Source: Euptelea pleiosperma
Taxonomy: Eukaryota; Streptophyta; Magnoliopsida; Ranunculales; Eupteleaceae
Length of the DNA: 64,000 nucleotides
Direction: 5' to 3'
Assembly: GCA_035048495.1 (NCBI GenBank)
Contig: CM068540.1
Span: 347,229-411,228, forward strand
In this document: piece after piece, positions 45,425 through 57,400 of the stretch
How positions within the stretch are numbered: position 1 is the stretch's first letter
How the letters are laid out: each line of letters opens with the position of its first letter
Notes under the pieces: generated by a model
Databases searched by the model: none
The model's input: only the letters and a program-made list of their open reading frames with translations
Told to the model about the DNA's origin: nothing
Translations under genes and position numbers: made by a program

Positions 45425-48400
45425 ATTATTTATTTTAATTAATTAATTAATTAATTAATTATTTATTTATAAATATTATTTTATTTTTGAAATAGTAGAA
45501 AACTCACAAAATATTGTAGAAAAATTCTAGAAAATTTTATTATTTTTGGGGAAAATGTTTGAAAATGTTATTCTTGTTATCTGTTAAATTTTAGCAAGGA
45601 AAAATCCCAATTCTTGTATTTTCCACATAAAATATGTAAATGCATTGATGATTTCTTGTAATCTTAAAAGTATGAAATTATGATAGATGAGGACGTGTAA
45701 TCTATTTAGTTGGATGAAGTCATGCTCAAATTCATTTAAAATGAGATATATGTGTTTTTCATCCGTTTTATGTATTCGCTTTCTAAGATATTAATAGGGC
45801 TTAAATGTTCTTATTTTTAGTTTCAAAATGCAAAAATATGAATGTTATGCATGTAAAGATGTTTTTACAAACATTACTGTTTTATGCATATAAATACGAT
45901 TAAGGACATAAATAAGAACGTGATTGGGAATGTGGAATATCAGTTTAGTTGGAATCAGGCGTTGTCTTATTTCTTTGAGACCCCTTGGGGTTTTAGTCCC
46001 CTAAAGTATCAGGCGTTGTCTTATTTCTTTAAGACCCCTTGGGGTTTCAGTCCCCTAAAGGAGAGGCTTTGTCTCATTCATGAGACCCCTCGGGTATTTA
46101 TACCTAAAAGGAAATTAGGGAATCTGAAGAGAGGATACCTAATAAAACAATTAGTGTGCACATTAGGGAGTCTACTTGTAGGTTAGAAGTGTTGACATCG
46201 TACACTAGAACCAATGGAATATTGGTACTGAATACATCAGAATTGATAGTTTGACTGTATAGAAATGGTCACAGGTATTCTGATAAGAGAAAGGTTGACT
46301 GTTATGTGAAAGGTCATCATTGTATTCGAAGTTATACGTAAATAATTAATAGAGAATTGAGTTTTATCGAATTACATGTGAAACTCATTTGCAAATCGTA
46401 TTTGTTTTAAAATTAACAAAAGCCAGTGATTTATGTGGTTTTATGCATGAGGAATGTACTTACTGGGCCCAAAGTTTAAAAAGGCTAGTTCGGGAACTGA
46501 GGCGTTTTCTCTAAAAAAGGCGAGGCGTAGCCTCGAGGCGGTACCGAGGCGTAAGCCTCATTTAAGCCTCAGTTTTTTTAAAAAAAAATGCTTCAAAAAT
46601 TCTAAAAAAAATATAATTAATTCTAGAAAAATGAGAAACAACATATCATGTGAAAAAAATAACTTAAATAAGCATAAAAGTAAGTGGGGCTATAACTTTT
46701 ACCTTATGAGCGATGCTCTCGGGAATGCTTGAATGCTGAATCAAATCTTAAAAACATAAAGCACATTTGATATGCCAACTAACAACATAGGTAACTAACA
46801 AGATAGAGTTAAAAAAGAGAGTAGAGTAAGTAGTAAAAGTTAAAATTAGCAAGTTAATACATTCAAATCGTATTCTTAATATCTTATATTGTCACACAAA
46901 AATGAATCTTTCTATTCTTCATCCCCAATATCATCATCATCGCTAGTGGGGTCTTCTAAGGAGTCATCATGATATCTGATGCCCCTATCATCTTCTCCTT
47001 CATCGGATTCAACCTCCACCCATTCATCTTCTTCGTCCACCAATTCCATGGAAGACTTTCCTTTACCTAGTTAAAAAAGATGAACACATTAATACAATGT
47101 AGAGTAATTTAATGATGTAAGTTTTTACTTGTCAAAGTGTCTAAGTCTATAATTAATTCACTAACCTCTTCCAATTCCTGCACTTGGATGTCCTCTTCCT
47201 CTTCCTCTTCCTCTTCCTCTAGAGGTTGTACTCTTCTTTCTCCTTCTAGTTCCTTGTGGCTCTGATTGTGCCATTGCAATCTCAAGGGCATCGAAATCGA
47301 GTTCATCGAGATCATTGTGCCATGTAGGACAAGGGCAAGACTCTTGCACCGCTGGTTCTGCATCTGACACCACATTCTCCATTCCTCCTATGTCTCCTCC
47401 CCCTTGTTCAACAAGCCATTCGTTATCACTATCGATGCTTTCAACAACCAGTGGATCTTCTTCTTCATTTTCACGCCTTAGCCTATTTTTCAACTGCTTA
47501 ACCCTCAACTTCTTGTTGTACATCACAAAAACTAAGGCATTCAACTTTGTTTGATCCAACCTATTTCTTCTCTTTGTATGCACCTAAAAGAAGTAGAAAA
47601 ACATATACATCAATACATGATTGAAGTCTTAAGACTTCTTAGTAACTCCTAACTCAACTCAACTTAATTACCTGATTGAAGGTTGACCAATTCCGCTCAC
47701 ATCCTGAAGAAGTGCAAGTGAGACTTAGCACTCTAACGGCAAACTTAGTCAATGCCGGTGTGCTATCTCCATAAGCTAGCCACCAATTAGCTACAAAAAA
47801 ATTTCACAATTAAATATAGAAGTATATGATTATATAAGTATATACTTAACTATATAACAATAAGCATTGGCTCACCAGGAGTGCGCTTCTTTCTTGTTGA
47901 CTCTGCTTGAGGCCAGCCAAATAAACCAATCTTCCCACGAAATTGGTCAATTTCTAAGTCAGCTTGCTCCCTCTCTTTTGGGTCTAGAATTAGCTTGTCC
48001 ATACAATTATATAGACCCAATTTAATTTCTGGATGAGTAGAGAAGTCAGGGTCATAATGAAATTGTGGATTGAGGAAGTATGCTGCGGCATGTAGATGGC
48101 GGTGCATTTGGAAGTCCCACTTCTCATCAATGATGTCCATATTTCTTTGTACTTGGATAGATCATTATCCAAGTTTTTTGCAATCTCTTCTTTGGCCCTA
48201 TCCATTGCCCCATATATAAAGCCCATAGCTGGTTCTTTTTCTGAATCTACAATCCTCAAAACACCAACTAAAGGTTTCGTAGCCTTCAAAGAATACACCA
48301 CACTAGGCCAAAAATTGTTGTCCTTCAACACAATTTTCCTAATGGCCTATCTTTCATCTTTTTTGGCCCACACACTGCTTGCCCACTTGCTAGATGTAAA

Positions 48401-51400
48401 CATGGCCTCCAATGGCTGCCTACTCTGTAGCATACTCTGTAATGTCAAGTTTGCTGTAGCAAACCTTGTTGCAGCCGGGCGAATCAACTCTCTTTTTGTA
48501 AAGCTTCTCATCAAAGCAAGTACCCAACCATGACTGTAAATAAAGTTACTAACTTTCCTAGCCTTCCTATATGCAGAAGCAAGCTGAGGCAAACTATAAA
48601 TCCTCTCAAGCATCAAGTCGATGCAATGAGCTGCACATGGAGTCCAATAAAGTCCTTTTCTTTTCTCCATCAATCTCTCTCCAGCTAGTTTGTAGGCAGA
48701 TGCATTATCAGTCACAATTTGCACTACATGTTCTTCTCCCACCTCCTCAACAACCTCATCTAGAAGCTTGAACATCAGGTTGTTATCCTTGATTGTAGCT
48801 GATGCATCCACACTTCTTAAAAACACTGTCCCCTCTGGATTGTTGACAAGAAAGTTGAGCAATTGTCGACCCCTCATATCTTTCCAACCATCTGACATGA
48901 TGGTAACTCCTGTCTTGGGCCATGTTTTCTTGACTTCTTCAATCATTGAATCTGTTGTCTTCACCTCTTCCTTGAGGATCCACGTCCGCAGCTCCTACAT
49001 GCTAGGTGGTTTTAAACCACGCCCATACTCTCCAACTGCCCGCAACATATTCACAAAAGAAGGACTAGTGGCGACATTGAATGAAAGACCATTTTCAAAA
49101 AAGAACCGTCCAATGTCCAAGCACACTTGGTTCCTATGCTCATTTGCATTGTGAGGTGTTAAGACACGTGGTGGTTCTACATTTTCATGCCTAACACCAC
49201 CCTCACTACCACCCATATGGTCCTCGGGCTCGGCCACAACATATCTATCCATTGGCCCCCTTACTCCACGCGAGGAAACCGTATTAGCACCACTAGAGCC
49301 ACCCACACCCGGTGCGGAGCCTACTTCCTCGGTTGCACCACCACCATAATATGAGCCCCTATTGGACATAAACTCAAAATCTTCATGAGCCACACTTCTT
49401 TTTTGTGCTCCTTTAGCCATGTAGGCTTTGATCTCTTCTATAACTTCTAGGGGTGCTTTTGTACATGGAGATACATTATTATGGGTACCCGCTAGACGAT
49501 CCTTCATCCTTTTCACCCCTCCTTTTATAAACCTACTACAAAAATTGCATTGTAGATAAATGTAACCCTTGGATCCCACATTTGGACCCTCAACCTCTAC
49601 CCTATACTTCCATGCCGGATCTTTTCTACTACTACCACTACTCCCATGCTTCTTAGAAACCCCTCTCACCATCTTCAATCATATTATTAAAAAAAACAAC
49701 AACAACAAACCATTAAAGAAGGAAAAATAATAAAATTTTACATGTATTTATGAAAAATAAGGTAAAAACCCAAAATATAGTCACATACCTTAAAAATTCT
49801 TCAAAGCTTTGCTTTCTTGCTTGAGTTTGGTGAGATTGCTCAAAAGAAAACCGTAGGAAGTGACGGATTGTGATTCGGACAAGATTTGAGCTCTCTAGGA
49901 GGATTTCTCTAAAATGGGAAAAACTAGGGTTCAAAGAGTTGATTTAAGATTTCTCCCAAAATAATGAGTTTTAGATACTCAAATATGGACCATTTAGGTC
50001 GTTTTTGTCATATAATAGGATTAGAGGGGGTATTATGGGAAAAAAGAGCAAAAAAAAGAGCAAAAAATAAAAAAAAATGGGTTTCGGTTGGACCCATTTT
50101 TTAAAATGTTTTGTTTTCAGGAAGGGATAAGGGGAAGTTGGTTTGATACTTCCAGCATTTCTGTTGATAGACATGTGCTAGAGACGATGTTATATTTTGT
50201 TTAATTCTTCTATCTTGTAGAAGGATACTTGGAATGTGTAGATTTTTTGACCGTGTAGTAACAAGTAATTGGTAGCACGATACATATATACAATGTTTCT
50301 TTTATGTGCATATTATGGTTTTGATTGAGGTGAGAGTTCCTCTGACATTATTAATATGTCAATGAAGTGTGTTTCATCTTATGAATTATTTAAACAAAAT
50401 GAAAGAAAAATTATTCGGTGTATTTCCGTTACATCGTGATACCAGTTTTGTTTAACCGAGCGTTTGTATGATCAGATCGTGCCTCAAGATACGAGAAATG
50501 TCGATATGACCAGATATCGGATTCGGGGGAGCGACACGTCCGTACATATTTTTATTAAAATATATTAACATATATGAATGCTTAAAATTATTAATAAAAT
50601 AACAAAAATAGAAAATAAAGTAGATAATATTTATTAGTTTATTATTGTACGGAGGATGGAACATACCAAGCTGCTTTTAGACATCAATTTTATATTAAAA
50701 ATTACTAAAACAAGGGGTGAAACGGCCATAAGTGTCCAGATGTGTGTCAGGAAGTGTTGTCACGCTTGTCCGGGTGTCGAGGTGTCCGACACGGCAAAAC
50801 CCCCTAAAAGTGCAGTGTCCTTGTTAAAAAACAATTGACTTGTCATGTAATTAGCCTTACATGTACATAAATTAGGGTGCTACTTGTCTCAACTTCATAC
50901 ATTTTCTCTATGCAAACTTTGTTTTGAAAGGTATATCTTGTATGTAAGGTGAAACTTGCTCAAATACATAAAGATTGATGAGACGTAAAGTAGTAAATTT
51001 TCCCTCAACATCAACAGGTAGGAAATTTGACGGTAAACAAAGTTGTGCTGGTCTACCCTTTTTTTTATGTACCGCAACCCCTTTTTTTTGAATTTGTATT
51101 TGATCTTCTTAACAAGTCCTTCGTTGCCTTCATTGCCTTCATTGCCTCTCTATCTCTCTATTTGGAAAAAAAGATATAAATAACAAAAAGAACATACATA
51201 AAATTTGAAATGTTTTGCAAGATGTTATTTCTGCTAAGTTTCTTGCTAAATATTATCTTCTTAGTTTGTACATTTATATTTAATTTGTAGGCCTCCCAAT
51301 CAAAATTTTCTTATACTACTGTCTTTTGTAGTTGCTGGGGAAAAAAAATAATGACTACCACTATCACATATCAAAGGAAAAAAAGATACTGCCACTTTTT

Positions 51401-54400
51401 AACACTTTTTTCAGGATTAAGCATGCCTATTCTGTATTGTAGGTACCAAGTAAAGAGCAAGTAGATGCACTATCCAAGGAATTGCAAAGTCGTGCTTCTG
51501 TTCCAGGTTATATAGCTTACTATCCCGCCTTAAATTGCTGATCGCTTGTTTACCTACATGCACATGCACATGCATGGTCATGGATATTTTCTCGATCCTT
51601 GATAGTAATGGATGTGCACATATTTAATGTGATTGTCTTTCTCGTAAGCCTGTCACACATGTTTAGGTTCACATGAAATTTATTTAGAAGATGATGTATC
51701 CTTGTTTTTTTTTACATGGCAATGCAATATTGTTGCGCCATGCAATTTCCACCTGAATTCGAGGAAGTTTAACTCGTCATAGAGTAGTTTTATAAAAATT
51801 TGCCAACTTAAAGAAGTTTGGAGATTTGTTGCATTTACAAATTTGTAATACTGATGTTAGCTTAAATGTACGGAAGAAACATGAAATTGTAAAGAAAAAT
51901 GTTTTTTATTGAAAAATCCTTTAGGGATTTGTTTTAAACTTAAAGACTCTTTATTGTGTAGTCATTTTTCACCTAGGAATCTCCCAGAAGCAAGGAAATG
52001 TGGAAACAATGGGGGATAAAAGTATTTTTAGACAATTGTCATATGTTTTAAAGTTTACATCTTGCACAGTAGAATTCGCTGAAATATTACAGTTAAATAT
52101 CACTTCGCTGAAATATTCATGGCCTTTACATTAGCTGGATGGAAAGAACGCTTTTCTACATGAGGACCTAACAGAGGAAGTTTACATGAAAGTGCCACCA
52201 GGGTTGAAGCTTGCTGGAAGTGAAGACAGGGTGTGCAGACTGAAGAAAACTTTATATGGGTTGAAGCAATCTCCTCGAGCTTGGTTTGAACGGTTCAACA
52301 GTGCAGTGAGAAAGGTAGGCTACACACAGAGTTAGGCAGATCACACTCTATTTGTGAAGCATCTACAAACTAGTACCACTGTATTGATCGTATATGTGGA
52401 TGACATAGTCATTACGGGGAGTGACCTAACAGAGATCACAAGGCTCAAGGCCTTCTTGTCGTCTGAGTTTGAGACGAAAGATCTAGGATCATTGAGATAC
52501 TTTCCAGGGATTGAGGATGCCAGGTCATCGAGAGGCATCTTCATTTCACAGAGAAAGTATGTCCTAGACTTACTGAGCGAGTCTGGGTATTTGGGTTCGC
52601 GACCAGTAGATACTCCTATTGATCAGAACCATCAGTTGAATTTCGAGGACGGTACACTTCTAGGTGATCCTGCCTTATTTCAGCGATTGGTTGACAGATT
52701 GATATATCTGGCCCATACACGGCCTGACATTGCTTATGCAGTAAGCGTCATTAGCCGATTCATGCATTTACCTCGGTCACCACATCTTGAGGCTGCACAC
52801 AGAGTTCTTCGGTATCTCAAGGGGTCACCAGGTTGAGGCATATTGTTTGGAGTTCATGGCCACCTCAGGGTGGAATCATACAGTGATGCAGATTGGGCAG
52901 GTGCAGTGACCGATAGACGGTCTACACCAGGTTATTGTACCTTTGTTGGAGGCAACTTGGTGTCTTGGAGGAGCAAGAAACAATTAGTTGTCGCCCGATC
53001 TAGTGTAGAGGCAGAGTTCCGCTCCATGGCATATGGAGTGTGTGAGTTCTTGTGGTTGAAGATCATGTTAGCAGAACTGGGAGTCAAGGTGACAGACCCA
53101 ATGGGCCTTTATTGCGATAACAAAGCGGCCGTTAGCATTGCTCACAACCCAGTTCAGCATGACAGGACTAAACACATCGAGGTTGATAGGCACTTCATCA
53201 AGGAGAAACTTCAGCAGGGATTGATTTGTACACCCTATGTAAGGACTCAGGAGTAGGTTGCCGATATACTTACTAAGGGAGTCAACAAGTCAATCCTGAA
53301 TACATTAATAGCCAAGCCGGGCATGATGGATATCTTCGCACCATCTTGAGGAGTGTTGAATTCTATGTACACCTACGTGGGGGTGTTCTTAGTGGGCTGC
53401 GTTCCACTACTCCACGTGGGGTTTATTCTCTATTGCTTATGGGTTAAGTGATGGGCCCACCCACTTAACCCACAATCTCTTTATTGCATGTTAGTGGGTT
53501 AAGTGGTGGGCCCCCACTTAACCCACACGATTTCTCCTTTACTTGTAGAAGGGGTTTCCCCTACTTATAAATATTAATTATGGGATATTGAATATTCACT
53601 TCAATCTCCCCACTCTCTCTTAAACCCTAATCTCTTCTTCCCTCCCTAACCTCCATTCTCTCTCTCTCTCAATCTTTAGCATATTGGTGACAACCTCAAA
53701 CAACAACAGTATCTACGACTTCAAGGTGGTTTTCATGGTGTTTCTCGATGGTGGCAGAAGTGTTAGCTCACAGGAATCCCAACGGTGCCAACGATTACAG
53801 TGGCTGCGACTAATTTTTGGTCACAATAGTCAATGATTTAGCAAACTGAGGGCAACATCAGTTGTTTTCGGTTTTCGACTATGATAGTAGGTGTAATCAA
53901 CCTGGTCTCCAAAGGCAATGGTGGTTGGCAGTGGTCACCCATCGTTTAAAGGCAACGGAAACAAAATCGTCATCAATTGAAACCAACAATGATGAGGGTT
54001 GTCGACCGAAGACATGACAACAGGATTGGCGACGAAATTGCCGCTGCGCAGAGAAATGAAACTCGAAAGCCTCGATTGAAGGTTTTACTAAGAGAGAATT
54101 GCTTTGATATTAAATGATGCGCACATGCAAAGGGAGGGAGCGTATCTTGACCTTGGTAATGGCGGGAGCTATGCTACAACTGCGATAGGTCCGACAGCAA
54201 GCTTGACTGCCAGTGATGGAGGGAGCAAGCAAAGCGGGAGGAGGCGTAGCTCATCTTTTAATCTTCTTCTCTTCTAAAATACAATAAAACTCTCTCAATG
54301 CACAATAGCCTTTTATAGAGAAGCCCTAAACCTTGGCAAGTTCTGGCCATTGGATCAGCTTATTTGATCATGGCCCTCTAGTCTTCTTAACATAAAAAAT

Positions 54401-57400
54401 TACCCCCATGAAATTCCCAAGATATCCCTACCCTAAAGCTTTATTGCCCTAGGAGGTCACATCACGTCTACAAGTTCTACCATCAGTCAATGTAAATGAC
54501 CATTCCGGTGTTCCTTAACATAGATTTGCACCATAGACCTATCTTGATTAATAAAAAACTGAACTTAAGGTTCAGTGGAAGTGCTAAAATAAAGTTGACT
54601 ACAATACTGCAGAGGTTGTTTACGTGAATCAATAATTGGAATGTTTGCCTTATTTAGTGTGATCTAGGAAAACATTTTTCTGCCTCTCTCGTTTGTACTC
54701 CTACATCTAGAATACATTTTTTTTGTAACCTCTCCTAAAAGACATATTGCAATGCTTACTGCTAAATCCTTTGTTTGATAGGGAGCTACATTTCGTCAAT
54801 TTTATGAGATGTCGAGATATATTGTTTGAATGGCAACTTTCACTTTGTTGAAAAAGAAGTTTTACTTTTTCTGCCAAGTGGGAAGAAAAGTATTTGAACA
54901 TAAGGTTTTGGTTGTGAGACCGTGAGATTTATCACAGAATTTCATGTTGAAATGGACAGTTTAGGGATGGCTAAGATACATATATGTGCTATACATGCCC
55001 ATTTTCAATGTCAATTTTGTGCATTGCACGTTCCTTCTGCTAGTATATATTATTTCCATATTTTGATCTTGATTTTGAGTTGGAAGAATTGCTTATTGCT
55101 CATATTAATAGTAGTATTTACTGTCAATATATTTATAGTCCCTGAAGAAAAAGGGAAAAAAAAATCAAAGCCATAACATATTTTAATCTTAATTGAATTT
55201 TCAATTCCCTCTTTGAAAATTATATAGTTGATAGAGTTAAAGTCAAGTCCTCAACTAGACAACATTTATAGCCATTCCTATGATAGCTTAAACTTTTTGT
55301 CCTTCCCTTGATCTGGGCATTTAAAACCTCATAATCATCATCATTTTTCATATTTCTTTTAATTGAGGATTCACAATTTTTGGTTGCAGATCATGTGTAT
55401 AAAGCCATCAATGCTCTCCCTGTAACAGCTCATCCAATGACTCAATTTACAACAGGCGTTATGGCACTTCAGGTTGATAAACAGACTTACATCGTTTGTA
55501 GTTTATAGGTTTTGATTTTGTTGTGCAAGAGTTTTTCTGTAGGATTGTACTCAATTTTCAAGCCATCACCTTTACTCACTTTTGATAATCTTTATTTGTT
55601 TTTCATCCCCTTTCAGGTTCAGAGCGAATTTCAGAAGGCATATGAGAAGGGGATTTCAAAATCAAAGTAAGGTCTCTTAAATGGTCATGTTGTCACAACT
55701 TTTCCTTCAGGTGATTCATGTGCTCTTATATAATATTAATTCATTTCTAGGTTTTGGGAGCCCACATATGAGGATTGTCTCAATTTGATTGCTCAAGTTC
55801 CAGTTGTAGCTTCTTTTGTTTATCGAAGGTAAGTATATAAATCCCAACCTCACTTATCATTTTACCTCAGGAAAAATTTGTTGGAATAGCCAAGCTCACC
55901 ATCCTCACCCCACAAAAAAGAATTTGTTGGAATAATAGTCTGCCAACATATACTAATCATGGACCAAGAGTTACCCAAAGTGATTTTTTTTCTATTGTTC
56001 TCGCTCGTCCAGAAGCATGGACCAGTGTGCTTCTTTCATTGTCGTAATTTGTAGTAACTTATGAGAAAAGAAAGAATAATATATAGAGACAGCTTCTATC
56101 TAACTCATTATGAGCATGTATGCTTATCGCACTTTACTCTTTTATTTGGAAAACTTGAAACAACCTAACAAATGCATATGTAATGTGGACACATCCGTTC
56201 TTCAAAAAATTGCGGTCCTAGGAACTTGTGCCTGACACTCCTGCCACGGCTATATAGACAAGTTACAAAACCTAATTTATTATTTTGTAGATAATTACCA
56301 GTTATATAGTTCTAATGTATTTTTGTCTATCTGTAGATGTTTACACCCTTTTTTTGACCAGTGATGTTTACACCTATATTTACTTCTACTAAGTGATATT
56401 TCATCTAATGATACATTATCCCACATTATAATTTAACTCTATGAACATGTTAGCATTCAGAGATTTCTAGGGTTATTTGTTCTGGCATCTAAACATGTCC
56501 TTGTCTAAGTAGCATGCATCTGTTTTAGCGCACCTGCTTCGTGTTCAGATGCTAAACAGATAGAATAGTATTATATTTTGATTGACGTTTTTCCTCTGCT
56601 TTGAAGGGTTTATAAGGATGGTCAAATTATACCTGTGGATGATTCTCTGGATTATGGTGGGAATTTTTCTCACATGCTAGGATTTGATAGTCCCAAAATG
56701 CAAGAGCTGATGAGACTATATGTCACCATCCACAGGTGGGTACTGGTCATATCTGTGTACCGGACCTATTACATAATCTGTTGCTGCAGAATTCTTTATT
56801 ATTTTTCTTTCTTTGACAAATATTCTGGTACATACAGTAGAGAAATTTAACCGTCAATCATGACATGACATTTATATCTTCATGGTTTGTTGCAGTGACC
56901 ATGAAGGGGGGAATGTTAGTGCTCACACTGGTCATCTTGTAAGTGACCTTAGATTGATATTCTTGGTGGTAAATCTTTCTGTTTGTACATTTGTAGTACT
57001 CCCAATTCCCGTAGTTATTATTCTGTTCTGAAGAGCTATATAATAAGAAGCTAGAAGCTAAACTCTATATGTTTAGTAGCCTTAGCATTTATGAATATTT
57101 TGATACACTGGTTGATTAGTTCTCCAATATAAGGTCCCATGTAGGGTGTAAATTTGGCCCTCTGGGCACGTTTTGGGGGGGGGGGGGGGGGGGGGTGGTG
57201 TTTTTGGGGGGGGGGAGATAAAATTTTAAAAATGAATGGGTGAGGTTTGTTTGCCGGACCGCGGGCTCAATTTCAAAATTTACACAAAGGCATGCATCAT
57301 TCATCCAATGCATTTATCTCTGAGTTTACTGATACCAGTGTTCAATTCGCAGGTTGCTAGTGCCCTTTCAGATCCTTACCTTTCGTTTGCAGCTGCATTA

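Larger units (their letters stand above)
44826..50536 (+). mobile_element. Tekay-like solo LTR in intron 6, split by an hAT element
   Basis: Starts TGTAATGACCC and ends GAGCGACA, the same TGTAAT...GACA style as the other two Tekay-like LTRs, with similar AT-rich content and GAGACCCCTTGGGG repeats at 45,950-46,110. The flanking 5-mers are TGTCT (44,821-44,825) and CGTCC (50,537-50,541), differing by two C/T changes, so the target duplication is only probable. An hAT transposase gene interrupts it, and LTR-like sequence resumes after about 50,100. Confidence 0.6.

Noticed and set aside
46465..50150. hAT element ends with 8-bp duplication
   Set aside because: GAGGCG-rich sequence near 46,500 looks terminal, but no matching inverse end or 8-bp duplication was found, so the limits were not called.
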